Translations under genes and position numbers: made by a program | Assembly: GCA_018369015.1 (NCBI GenBank) | Contig: JAGZDD010000002.1 | Location: forward strand, 1-64,000 | DNA from: Clostridiales bacterium | GTDB taxonomy: Bacteria > Bacillota > Clostridia > Lachnospirales > Lachnospiraceae | Direction of reading: 5' to 3' | DNA length: 64,000 bases | Shown: one piece after another, positions 35,278-43,964 of the stretch | How positions within the stretch are numbered: the first letter of the stretch is position 1 | Layout: every line of letters starts with the position of its first letter | Notes under the pieces: model-generated | Seen by the model: the letters and a program-made list of their open reading frames with translations, nothing else | The model's database searches: none | What the model was told of the DNA's origin: nothing

Positions 35278-36791
35278 CAGCTTTCCCTCCTGTCAACGAT
35301 TGAAAAATGTATATTTGAAATCTGCGCCCCTGAGCTTAAAGTTATTAAATCGTCAGGAACAAACTCCAAATCAAATACAAGCCCGGCAAATTCTCCCGGC
35401 AAGCTTTTCTTAATATACTGCGCCATAATCCCCTCAAGAAACGTGTCCTGGCTTTCGCAAACATGTCCAAGATCGTAATGCTTTTTCTGGCTCAAATGGA
35501 CAATAAACGAAAAGTAGTCCCCATTTTTCAAAATATTATCCGTAAATTTCATTTCATACATATGATTTAAAAATTTCAGATCAAAGCTTCCCCGGGCTAA
35601 AAGCTGCTCAAACAGTACCTTCAAAAAAATATCAAAATTCGCCTCAATCCGCGCCCCCGCCGCGTCATCCTCATAAACATAGAGCTGCTCCCGGCCTTCG
35701 GCTACATTTTCGCCCTTTTCCTGTTCATCCTCTTTATATTCAAGCATATGATCCAATTGATATAAATTCAGCGTTTTATGCAGGTTCATAGCCAAAAGAG
35801 GAGACACAAAGGCTTCCAATCCATCCATACAGTCCTTTTTTACCATCCGTTCCAAAAAATCATCAAAATAGAACACATTTCTGAACCGGTTGTTTTTCGC
35901 CTTCTGTATAAGCTCATCCGCCTGTATTTGAAGTGTGGTACAGGCGGACAGCAGATCGCCATGGCGCCTTATTGCCCGCTTCAATTCACTGTCCAGGGCA
36001 TAAATTTCCTCTATTTCCCCCGGAACCGCTTCCTTTTCAGCTTTCAGAAGCGCCTTGTCTACGAGCGCCTTATTCGATTCAAAAAGCCTTTGTTCCTCCT
36101 TAAACCATGCAAGGACGCTTTTTGAAAAATCATCCAGGGCCTTAACGCCGGCAAAAATATTTTGCGCAAGCAGACGCATAACTTCATCCCTGCGTACCAT
36201 CAGACGCCCTACCTCGCCGTTGATTTGGCGGGCAACGTCCAGCGCTCCATTAAAATTATTCAGCCGTATCATTTTTTCCAAAAGAAGCTGCTCTGTCGTA
36301 ATCTTACTTTCGTCCTTTACCTCTTTTGTATCAAGATAAAATTCAATAGCATCCCCGGTAATAAAATAAACAAGAGTGTCATCCCTGAACCGGCTGTCAA
36401 TGAGCTTTACCCTGGCGCGCACCGTGCTATGCTTCTTTGGATCATAATATGTATAAATAAATGGCCGTCCATCGTTGCACAGTTTATCAAAAATATATTG
36501 AATAAGCCCGCCGGCATCATCTCCCGGAATTTCATCCGCAAGAAAATCCCGCATAAACTGTTCATACATTGGATAGGTCACATCCCGGTCCTTAAAATGG
36601 TTTTCTTCAATAAAAAAACGCAAAACAGCCAAAACGATATATCCCATATCCAGACCTGCATACTGGCCATCCTTATATTGGGCCATCGTATTCTCCGCAA
36701 GTTTAAAAAAAGGATAATATCGTTTCAGGTTTTGCATTCGTTCCGTATGATGACTGATAATATCATTCATCAATGTAAAATCCTGTGCCAA
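35277..36791 (-). CDS. Kleisin-like subunit of the SMC cluster (Wadjet JetA family, DUF5716)
   Basis: The protein is first in the cluster, where MukF/MksF/JetA kleisins lie. After the likely start, MNDIISHHTERMQNLKRYYPFFKL and the winged-helix region up to about 130 resemble the JetA family, followed by helical segments. The frame is open from a GTG at 36968 (563 residues), but a perfect promoter overlaps that stretch. The GGAGG at 36801-36805 suggests a TTG start at 36791; ATG at 36770 is the other option. Kleisins link the SMC heads and recruit the JetB-type subunit. The start remains uncertain. Confidence 0.72.
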   Translation of the reverse strand: MAQDFTLMNDIISHHTERMQNLKRYYPFFKLAENTMAQYKDGQYAGLDMGYIVLAVLRFFIEENHFKDRDVTYPMYEQFMRDFLADEIPGDDAGGLIQYIFDKLCNDGRPFIYTYYDPKKHSTVRARVKLIDSRFRDDTLVYFITGDAIEFYLDTKEVKDESKITTEQLLLEKMIRLNNFNGALDVARQINGEVGRLMVRRDEVMRLLAQNIFAGVKALDDFSKSVLAWFKEEQRLFESNKALVDKALLKAEKEAVPGEIEEIYALDSELKRAIRRHGDLLSACTTLQIQADELIQKAKNNRFRNVFYFDDFLERMVKKDCMDGLEAFVSPLLAMNLHKTLNLYQLDHMLEYKEDEQEKGENVAEGREQLYVYEDDAAGARIEANFDIFLKVLFEQLLARGSFDLKFLNHMYEMKFTDNILKNGDYFSFIVHLSQKKHYDLGHVCESQDTFLEGIMAQYIKKSLPGEFAGLVFDLEFVPDDLITLSSGAQISNIHFSIVDRRES

Positions 36792-36923
36792 TTTCAATTT
36801 CCTCCGTTCCCACAGCAATGCCGGAGCTTCCCCGCAGCATATGGGGGCCACCAGCAGGGGCAATCCTGAACTTTCATTTATGGCAATACGCCGGATGGCG
36901 ACATTCCCATTTTCGTAAATTTT

Positions 36924-36952
36924 ATTATATAGGATACGGAAGATAATGTCAA
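36924..36952 (-). promoter_or_regulatory. Consensus promoter of the SMC-like cluster
   Basis: TTGACA (36952-36947) and TATAAT (36929-36924), with exactly 17 bp between them, give a perfect consensus promoter on the minus strand. Transcription would start near 36917, about 125 bases before the proposed TTG start. It implies strong, largely constitutive expression. Confidence 0.8.
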
Positions 36953-37014
36953 AACTAACTCTTGACACAAACGATTGACGTTATATAGCAATATACAGGC
37001 GTTCAGACAGCGAA

Positions 37015-37339
37015 ACTGTCATAGTAAACGGACATGCCGCCTAACGGCGGCATCACTATAAATGAAAGCCAGGATTGCTCCGTGCCTGCGGCAGTCTACG
37101 CTGCCGCTCCGGTCGGTGCTTAACAAGCGCCACTGGCGCTTAGCACCCCGCAATCCTGCCCCAAGGTATTCGGACTTTCCGCTGCCTACGGCAGGTCTAC
37201 GCTTCGCTCCGGTCGTTGCTAGACGCGTGCCACTGGCACGCAGCAACCGTCCTCATACCTTGAGGTTATCAAATGTGCAGACACAGGGTCAAGTAAACTT
37301 GCCCCTGCGCCTGCCCACTTGATAGCTTTCATAGTAAAC
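37015..37339. repeat. 325-bp palindrome-rich intergenic repeat (copy B, inverted)
   Basis: This is the reverse-complement relative of 17262-17585. It is bounded by CTGTCATAGTAAAC and CTTTCATAGTAAAC direct repeats, and holds palindromes such as GCGCCACTGGCGC and GCCGCCTAACGGCGGC. Its right end contributes the last codons and TGA stop of nagZ. It fills the gap between the SMC-like cluster and nagZ. Confidence 0.8.
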
Positions 37340-38858
37340 TATTTTTTAAATATCCGGCCAGATAATCTGCGATACGTTTTGAATATTCATACAGAGGCAC
37401 TCTGCAAACCGCCTCATAATCATCATTAAGGTCTTCGGGATTTCCAAGTTCCGCATGGAGCATGGGCCTGTCCGACCTGGCAAGAGCTGATATAAGGGCT
37501 TTCTGCCCGGCGTAAAGGCGGCTGTTAAGCGTGGCTGCCACAATACTGGTGGATGTCTCTGCCTGACGTACAATTCTCTGTATTGTTTCACAATCCGGGT
37601 CTAAATCTACCGCCGCACCAGTTCCGCCTAATTGATCTGCCAGCGTATCCGAAAAATTCCACTGTTCGGATGTTTCATTAAAAATACCAGTAACAGATGC
37701 CGGCCGTACGCTCACAAAAAATGGACGCTCTCCCAGTGTAAATCTGTGTTTTGCAGGCGCCAGTGACTTATCAAGCGTGATTTCCAGAAACCTTTTTGCA
37801 AAATCTATCCGCTCTTTTGCCTCAGTCCGCGCCTTAACCGGGCGGAACTGTCTGAGCTTTTCCTTCGCCCAAATCACATGGCTTACGGCACGGTCAATAA
37901 TTTCTTCAGATAATCTTCCGTCGTCTAAAGCCGCCCTTACTTCCCGGATCGCGCTCTCTGCCGCCAAAGCTGTATGAGATATAAAAATCAGGTCAATGCC
38001 GGCGTTTAAGGCAGCGACAGTTCCCCGCTCTATGCCAAAGTATTCTTTAATAGCATTCATTTCCATGCAGTCGGAAATAATCAGGCCTTTAAATTTTAAT
38101 TTATTTCTTAAATATCCTGTAACTGCCGTTTTGGACATTGTGCAGGGAATACTTTCTCCGCTTATCGCCGGAACAATCATATGCGCCACTGTCATTGCCG
38201 GGATTCCATCTAAGATCAGCTCGCGAAACGGAATAAGCTCGCACTTCTCCATTTCTTCCAGGCTTTTATTCACCTTTGGCAGCGCGAGGTGGGAATCCTC
38301 GCCCGTATCGCCATGCCCCGGAAAATGCTTGCCGGAGCAGAGAATGCCTGAATCCATATACCCCTTTGCCGCAGCCCTCGCGCACTGAGTTACTGTATGA
38401 GCATCTGTTCCAAAGCTCCTGGCACCAATAACGGGATTATCCGGATTTGTATGGATATCTAAAACCGGAGCCAAATTCAAATTAATACCCATATCCAACA
38501 ATTCCTCTCCCGTAATCCTGGCACCCTTATAGATCATTTTAGTATCGTTTGTAAGCCCCTGGGCCATAGCCGCAGGCATGACCGGCGACGGTTCAGGAAG
38601 CCTTGACACCCGTCCGCCCTCCTCATCCATGCTGATAAGCGGATGAATACCCGTTTCTTCCCGAATTAACGTGTCAAGCTTTTGGGTCAGCTCTTTTAGC
38701 TGACGCCTGGATTTTATATTATGGGAAAATAAAATTACATTTCCTGCTTTCCTTTCCCTGACAAGTTTTTTAAAATCTTCTGACGGTTCTTCCCCAGGAA
38801 AGCCAACCACAAAAAGCTGGCCAATCTTTTGTTCCAGAGTCATATGTTTAATATCCAT
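37329..38858 (-). CDS. nagZ: Beta-N-acetylhexosaminidase, GH3 (NagZ type)
   Basis: The 509-residue GH3 enzyme has the NagZ signature KHFPGHGDT followed by EDSH, whose His/Asp loop is the acid/base, and the nucleophile Asp in IISDCMEMNAI. ISMDEEGGRVSRL near 80-92 is the substrate-binding stretch. A C-terminal domain of about 150 residues is present, as in Firmicutes NagZ. No signal peptide is seen, so it acts inside. It removes terminal GlcNAc from muropeptide fragments. It is last in the run with namZ and murQ. AGGAGGGG precedes the ATG. Confidence 0.9.
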   Translation of the reverse strand: MDIKHMTLEQKIGQLFVVGFPGEEPSEDFKKLVRERKAGNVILFSHNIKSRRQLKELTQKLDTLIREETGIHPLISMDEEGGRVSRLPEPSPVMPAAMAQGLTNDTKMIYKGARITGEELLDMGINLNLAPVLDIHTNPDNPVIGARSFGTDAHTVTQCARAAAKGYMDSGILCSGKHFPGHGDTGEDSHLALPKVNKSLEEMEKCELIPFRELILDGIPAMTVAHMIVPAISGESIPCTMSKTAVTGYLRNKLKFKGLIISDCMEMNAIKEYFGIERGTVAALNAGIDLIFISHTALAAESAIREVRAALDDGRLSEEIIDRAVSHVIWAKEKLRQFRPVKARTEAKERIDFAKRFLEITLDKSLAPAKHRFTLGERPFFVSVRPASVTGIFNETSEQWNFSDTLADQLGGTGAAVDLDPDCETIQRIVRQAETSTSIVAATLNSRLYAGQKALISALARSDRPMLHAELGNPEDLNDDYEAVCRVPLYEYSKRIADYLAGYLKNSLL

Positions 38859-38873
38859 AACCCCTCCTGCGGT

Positions 38874-40016
38874 TTATCTGTAAATATAATATGCAGACTT
38901 TATTTCGGCAAACATCTTGCTGTCCTGGTCACATTCTTCAAGAATCGTACGAATGTCCGCATTTTCATCCATCAGTTTGCGGTTTCCAAATAAAAGCTCC
39001 ATATGCGATCTATGTCCTTCTTTATAGGGCGGAAGAAACTCAAATTTCTCTGGATAACAATTCCTGAGTTCATCGAGCAGGACTATTCCGGTTTTTACTG
39101 CTTCAAAAGCTTTATAATCGGTTATATGGATCTGCACACCCTGGCAAAATGTATCTTTGTATTTGGAAGCTGAAGGCGTAAAGAAAACCGGCCTGAAAAT
39201 CACCCCTGGCAGCTTCTTCCCGTTCATACGGGAAGCAAATGTGTCTGCCTTTACAAAAGGAGCGCCCACAATTTCAAAAGGCACGCTTGTTCCCCGTCCT
39301 TCTGATATATTTGTTCCTTCAAAAAGGCAGGTTCCCGCATAAATCAGCGCCGTATCAAAACGTGGGATTCCAAGGCTTGGCATAACCCATATATTTCCCG
39401 TATCAGGGAAGAGCATATCATGGTTCCAGCCCTCCGCTGGAATGGCAGAAAGCTTAAAATGATACCCCGACTTTTCATATATCATGTTTGCCAGTTCTCC
39501 GGCAGTCAGTCCATAACGTATACATAACTCATACGCTCCTACAAAGCTCTCCTGGCCTTTTCGCAGGAGATTTCCCTCAACCTTTCCGCCAAGAGGATCC
39601 GGCCGGTCCAGGATCACCATTTCTCTGTCATTTTCCTCACAGGACTGCATGGCATAATACATGGTTGATATAAACGTATACCAGCGCACGCCAAGATCTT
39701 GAATATCATAGACCACCGCATCAATATTTGCCATCATCTCAGGCGTCAGACGCCTGGAGTCTTTTCTATAAAGGCTGTATACAGGAATTTTCGTATGCTC
39801 ATCCACATCATCCCCAACAATCTGGCCCGCCGCCTTATCACCCCGGACGCCGTGTTCGGGGGCAAACAATGCTGTTACATGAAATTTTTCAGAAAGAATA
39901 TCCACTGTGGACCGAAGCTTCTGGTTTACACCAGATATAGACGTAATCAGCCCCAGCCTTTTCCCCCGAAATATGTGCGCATATTTTTCAATACAATCAA
40001 TGCCATTTCTGACCAT
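38874..40016 (-). CDS. namZ: Exo-beta-N-acetylmuramidase (NamZ, DUF1343/GH171)
   Basis: The 380-residue DUF1343 protein is of the family containing Bacillus NamZ, which releases terminal MurNAc from peptidoglycan fragments. Family hallmarks are LFAPEHGVRGDKAAG near 52-65, YDIQDLGVRWYTFISTM near 108-125, and LDRPDPLGG. No signal peptide is seen, whereas Bacillus NamZ is secreted, so this copy would act on imported fragments. It lies 15 bp upstream of nagZ. GGGGGAGGAAG precedes the ATG. Confidence 0.88.
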   Translation of the reverse strand: MVRNGIDCIEKYAHIFRGKRLGLITSISGVNQKLRSTVDILSEKFHVTALFAPEHGVRGDKAAGQIVGDDVDEHTKIPVYSLYRKDSRRLTPEMMANIDAVVYDIQDLGVRWYTFISTMYYAMQSCEENDREMVILDRPDPLGGKVEGNLLRKGQESFVGAYELCIRYGLTAGELANMIYEKSGYHFKLSAIPAEGWNHDMLFPDTGNIWVMPSLGIPRFDTALIYAGTCLFEGTNISEGRGTSVPFEIVGAPFVKADTFASRMNGKKLPGVIFRPVFFTPSASKYKDTFCQGVQIHITDYKAFEAVKTGIVLLDELRNCYPEKFEFLPPYKEGHRSHMELLFGNRKLMDENADIRTILEECDQDSKMFAEIKSAYYIYR

Positions 40017-40034
40017 ATCTTCCTCCCCCGGCCA

Positions 40035-40733
40035 TCAATTTAATTCCGTTAAAATAATTTTTTGGTCCTCTGGATTTACCATAAAGGCCTGCGCGTATTT
40101 CTTCCGCGCTATACAGCCATTGCAGCGCATAAGATTTTCGTAATATTCTTTATATCTGAAATCCCTGCTGTTTACTGCAAACCAATGCTCAGATATCGCC
40201 TTTTGCCACAATGAAAATCCCTCTTCTGAAACTTCCATATATACATAGGGAACAAATTCCGCAGCATCCTCCCAGTTCTGGGCATAATAAGGCCCTCTGG
40301 CAAAATGCGCGGCCTCTTCCCTCACAATCCCATGAAGGCCTGCAAAAAACTGGGCATCCTTCACGATAGAGTGGGTCAGCGCGTGATCTTTATGCATACT
40401 GTTTTTCCAATGAGTCATCAGCGCGCAGGGGCGGTATTGGCGTATAAGGTCACATAGCTGCATACGAACCTCCTGGGTATCTGGAAGCTCACCGTCAGCA
40501 TACGGAAGAACAACTGCTTCTCCCCCAAGAATTTTGGCAAATTTCTCTGCCTCTTTAACCTTTTGTTCCCTATACTCCGATACTGACATGTTGGGTGGGT
40601 TCCCACGCTCCCCGCCGGTCATAGCCACTGTGACTATTTTATAGCCCTTTAATGACAAGGTTGCCAGTACTCCGCCGCAGGTCAGCTCCGCATCGCCAAT
40701 ATGCCCTCCGATAGCCATAACTGTTTTTTCCAT
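40035..40733 (-). CDS. PIG-L family deacetylase
   Basis: The 232-residue protein belongs to the LmbE/PIG-L zinc deacetylases. The zinc motif is GHIGDAEL (HxxDAE) near 10-17 and the second site is HKDHALTH near 118-125. Family members remove acetyl groups from GlcNAc-containing substrates. Its place between namZ and a GNAT gene suggests it acts on amino sugars from wall fragments; the exact substrate is unknown. GGAGATG precedes the ATG. Confidence 0.83.
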   Translation of the reverse strand: MEKTVMAIGGHIGDAELTCGGVLATLSLKGYKIVTVAMTGGERGNPPNMSVSEYREQKVKEAEKFAKILGGEAVVLPYADGELPDTQEVRMQLCDLIRQYRPCALMTHWKNSMHKDHALTHSIVKDAQFFAGLHGIVREEAAHFARGPYYAQNWEDAAEFVPYVYMEVSEEGFSLWQKAISEHWFAVNSRDFRYKEYYENLMRCNGCIARKKYAQAFMVNPEDQKIILTELN

Positions 40734-40758
40734 AAACTACATCTCCTATAACGTATCC

Positions 40759-41769
40759 TTAATTATTAAAGCTCTCATTGCAAAGCGTTTTCCTCATATC
40801 CGCCCATGTTCTTACAACTGTGAATCCGGCGGCTTCATAAATATTTCTTGCCGGGTTATTTTCACCAGTAAATAATGTCATAAAGGACGCCCCCATCGCT
40901 TTGAGCGCCGTACACAGCTCACAGAAAAGAACTTTGGCAACACCTTTTCCCCGAAGCCTTGTTCCTATACCAATCCCTGCAAAATAACCTCTGCCGTCAA
41001 ATGCCACTTCCAGCGGCCCGGTAAATCCCTGTACATGCCCGTCTAAAACCGGAACAAGAACCGGCCTCCCTCCTTGGGCAGCCGGGGCTTCTGATAGAAC
41101 TTCCTTCTCCCATAATGGATTGCCCAGTTCTTTTAACACAGCTTCCATGCCTTTATGAATATTCTTATTATATATTTCAAAGGTTATTCCCTGTGCCTCA
41201 AGCTCCCTCTTTTTTTTCACTATTTCCGGCTCTGGCACATAGTTTTCCAGTGAAAGGAAGTAGCTGTTTTGTACGGCAAAGGTTTTATAACCTAAATGCT
41301 CAAGTAAAACATAGGCCAAAGAATCCGGGTCTACTCCCGGTACATTAGGATGAGACGCGTTATATCCCGGAATCTTCCATTCAAACGCCGAAGGGTTAAA
41401 AAAAGATAGTTCCACAGCTATACTGCCGCTGTTCTCAAAGCTCAGCCTGTCCTTATAAAACTCCTTTTCCAGGGCTTTTACCAGCGCTGTTCCCAGCCCT
41501 TTCTGCCGCATGGCTTTGTTTACAATAATCATTGTCATAAACCTTTTTTTCTGTATACGATCCGTACAGCCGCAAATAAACCCCTCTCCCTGGCTGCCAG
41601 CCAGGACAACAGGCTCAACATAACTGCTGCCGGCAAATATTTTTTGCGCAAATTCCTTCTTAGATATTTTTTTATGAACCATATCGCCATCATCAATACT
41701 TTGGGCAAAAAGGGAATACATGCTCTCCAGCATGGCTGTATCGGCGCTGTCCGCTTTTACAATATTCAT
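40759..41769 (-). CDS. Tandem GNAT-domain acetyltransferase
   Basis: The 336-residue protein appears to have two GNAT folds. The N-terminal one (about 55-170) has MIIVNKAMRQKGLGTALVKAL, the acetyl-CoA loop; the C-terminal one (about 220-330) has GIGIGTRLRGKGVAKVLFCEL followed by NPARNIYEAAGF. The substrate may be an amino sugar or a peptide-linked amine, given the surrounding genes; this is inference. AAAGGAGGGG precedes the ATG. Confidence 0.78.
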   Translation of the reverse strand: MNIVKADSADTAMLESMYSLFAQSIDDGDMVHKKISKKEFAQKIFAGSSYVEPVVLAGSQGEGFICGCTDRIQKKRFMTMIIVNKAMRQKGLGTALVKALEKEFYKDRLSFENSGSIAVELSFFNPSAFEWKIPGYNASHPNVPGVDPDSLAYVLLEHLGYKTFAVQNSYFLSLENYVPEPEIVKKKRELEAQGITFEIYNKNIHKGMEAVLKELGNPLWEKEVLSEAPAAQGGRPVLVPVLDGHVQGFTGPLEVAFDGRGYFAGIGIGTRLRGKGVAKVLFCELCTALKAMGASFMTLFTGENNPARNIYEAAGFTVVRTWADMRKTLCNESFNN

Positions 41770-41792
41770 ATTCGGCCCCTCCTTTCACATAT

Positions 41793-43100
41793 TTAGTTTT
41801 TAAAAAACAGAGGAAGATACTCCCTATGAGCTTCTAACAGCTCGTCCAGCACGATCCGCGCCGTCTTCTGTGACATTACAAGAGGATTTATCATCAGAGC
41901 TGTCAGCGCCTTGCTTCTGCTCCCGGACACAGCGGCGTCACAGCCCATGACCTCAAAAGCTTTTATCTGCTGGATAAGGCCGTTCACCGCCTTTGGAAGT
42001 TCCCCCACGGGTACAGGTTTTGGCCCGTCCTTTGTAATCACCGCGCTGACCTCCACAATTTCATCGGCTTCAAAATTGGGAATCGCCCCGCCATTCACTG
42101 TATTTACAACCTGTATATCTCCCAGATCATTGTATAAAGAATTTATCAGGCTGCATGCCGCATCACTGTAGTAGGCTCCTCCTCTTTCTTCTAACAGCTT
42201 TGGCTTTTCGCAGAGCGTTTCATCACGGTAAAGTTCAAACAGCTTATCCTCCACCTCTTTGACAAATTCTGCGCGCACCTCATGTTTCTTAAACTTTTCA
42301 ACGGCCTCCTCTAAATATTCCTTTGCCATATAGTAATACCTATGATAAGAACAGGGAAGTACACCGAGCGTTTTAATAAAATCCGGATCCCAGGCAATCC
42401 CTGTAATATTTTTTACACTCTGCTCTCCCCAAAGCTTTAATACGTCGGACGTTACATCTTTACCTTCCACAATCACCTGCTTCGCAAATACCATATGGTT
42501 CAGCCCTCCAAAGTAAACTTTTACTTCGGACACGGAACGCCCAAGAAGCTCTGCAATTGCTTTGTGCATACCAATAGGCACATTGCAAAGGCCAATCATT
42601 TTTTTAAAGCCTGTGTGCCGGTGTATGCCTTCCATAACCATTCCCACAGGATTTGTAAAATTAATCAGCCAGGCGTCCGGGCAAAGCTTTTGCATATCAC
42701 GGCAAATGTCCATAATCACAGGGATCGTCCTCAGGCCCTTAAAAAGTCCTCCGGCCCCGTTCGTTTCCTGGCCAAGAATACCATGGGACAGGGGTATTCT
42801 TTCATCTTTAATCCGAGCCTGAAGCTGGCCTACACGAAGCTGTGTGGTCACAAAATCAGCTCCGTCTAAAGCCTCGCTGCGGTTAAGCGTCGTGCATATC
42901 TTTATGGGAAGCCCTGCTGCTTTAACCATACGCCTTGCAAGCGCCGCAACCGTTTCCATTTTCCACTGGCCCTCCGGTACGTCTACAAGCCATAGCTCCC
43001 TCACAGGCAATGTATTATAACGCCTGATAAAACCATCCACAAGCTCCGGGGTATAACTTGAACCCCCTCCAATTGTCGCAATTTTAATGCCTCTGCTCAT
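41793..43100 (-). CDS. GH4 6-phospho-glycosidase
   Basis: The 435-residue enzyme is of the NAD- and metal-dependent GH4 family: the N-terminal Rossmann loop IATIGGGSSYTPELV, then ILGQETNGAGGLFKGLRTIPV, LINFTNPVGMV and GLCNVPIG with its metal-ligating Cys. It is closest in style to 6-phospho-beta-glucosidases. In an operon with two amino-sugar kinases and murQ, it may cleave a phosphorylated amino-sugar disaccharide. Its start overlaps the ROK gene by 4 bp. Confidence 0.85.
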   Translation of the reverse strand: MSRGIKIATIGGGSSYTPELVDGFIRRYNTLPVRELWLVDVPEGQWKMETVAALARRMVKAAGLPIKICTTLNRSEALDGADFVTTQLRVGQLQARIKDERIPLSHGILGQETNGAGGLFKGLRTIPVIMDICRDMQKLCPDAWLINFTNPVGMVMEGIHRHTGFKKMIGLCNVPIGMHKAIAELLGRSVSEVKVYFGGLNHMVFAKQVIVEGKDVTSDVLKLWGEQSVKNITGIAWDPDFIKTLGVLPCSYHRYYYMAKEYLEEAVEKFKKHEVRAEFVKEVEDKLFELYRDETLCEKPKLLEERGGAYYSDAACSLINSLYNDLGDIQVVNTVNGGAIPNFEADEIVEVSAVITKDGPKPVPVGELPKAVNGLIQQIKAFEVMGCDAAVSGSRSKALTALMINPLVMSQKTARIVLDELLEAHREYLPLFFKN

Positions 43101-43963
43101 TGATACTCCTCCTTATGTACATGCAGCGCTCCGATTCTGCCCGCAAGATTTCCGGTTGTACATGCCGCAATCCGTGTGTATTCTTCCAAATGCGGATATA
43201 ATTCATAAACTCTCGTTTTCAAATCTTTAATAAACCTCGCCTGGACGCTGATCCCGCCGCCGATCAAGATAATTTCCGGGTCCAGCAGCATTGCCGCGTT
43301 ACCTGCGGTGAGGGCAAGTTTATTAAGCCAGGACTTATAAATTTCTGCAATTTGGGGATCTGTGTCCATTTCATCGAAAATATAATATCCGTCAACCTTC
43401 TTCCCGAGCGCCTGTGAAACCTCTCTCACCAAAGATGAGGTGGCACCGGCATATTCACAGGATGATAAAAAACCCTCTCCGGCATACATTTTCATCAGTC
43501 CTGCTTCCCCAGCTTTAAAATGGCTGCCCCGCATAAGCTTCCCATTGACGATAATCCCACCGCCAATCCCTGTGCCTATCGTCAGAAGGCACAGATTTTT
43601 GCAGCCCTTCCCCGCTCCGGCAATCATCTCCCCGAGAGCCGCGCAGTTGCTATCATTTTCGATACTGACGTTTAAGCCAGAAAAGGCACTAAGCTCTTTT
43701 TTCAGATTATATTCCCTAAAATGGCGGCCCACGCTGAAGTCGGTATTTTCTCCGCTTTCCGGGTGAATAAACCCTGCAATACATAAAGCGATGCCGGATA
43801 TCCTGCCTTTATATTTCAAAACCACGCTTTTGAGCTGTTCCAGAAACTCCCAAGAAGCTTTGGCCGTGGCCAGGCTTCCTTCCTCATAAACATGATAAGC
43901 GCTATCCATCATACTGTATTTGATAAAGGTTCCCCCAATATCCACAGTCAAATATTTTTCCAT
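43097..43963 (-). CDS. ROK-family sugar kinase
   Basis: The 288-residue ROK protein has the phosphate loop DIGGTFIKYSM near 8-18, IENDSNCAALGE near 100-111 and TIGTGIGGGIIVNGKLMRG. It lacks an N-terminal HTH, so it is a kinase, not a regulator. The usual zinc-finger CxCGxxGC is reduced to a single C in the FLSSCEYAG stretch. Glucose, GlcNAc and ManNAc are known substrates of the family. Overlaps GH4 by 4 bp. Confidence 0.83.
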   Translation of the reverse strand: MEKYLTVDIGGTFIKYSMMDSAYHVYEEGSLATAKASWEFLEQLKSVVLKYKGRISGIALCIAGFIHPESGENTDFSVGRHFREYNLKKELSAFSGLNVSIENDSNCAALGEMIAGAGKGCKNLCLLTIGTGIGGGIIVNGKLMRGSHFKAGEAGLMKMYAGEGFLSSCEYAGATSSLVREVSQALGKKVDGYYIFDEMDTDPQIAEIYKSWLNKLALTAGNAAMLLDPEIILIGGGISVQARFIKDLKTRVYELYPHLEEYTRIAACTTGNLAGRIGALHVHKEEYQ

Positions 43964-43964
43964 A

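Noticed and set aside
36162..36869. Plus-strand frame of 235 codons
   Set aside because: Antisense to the JetA-like gene; composition follows the complementary strand and no motif is seen.
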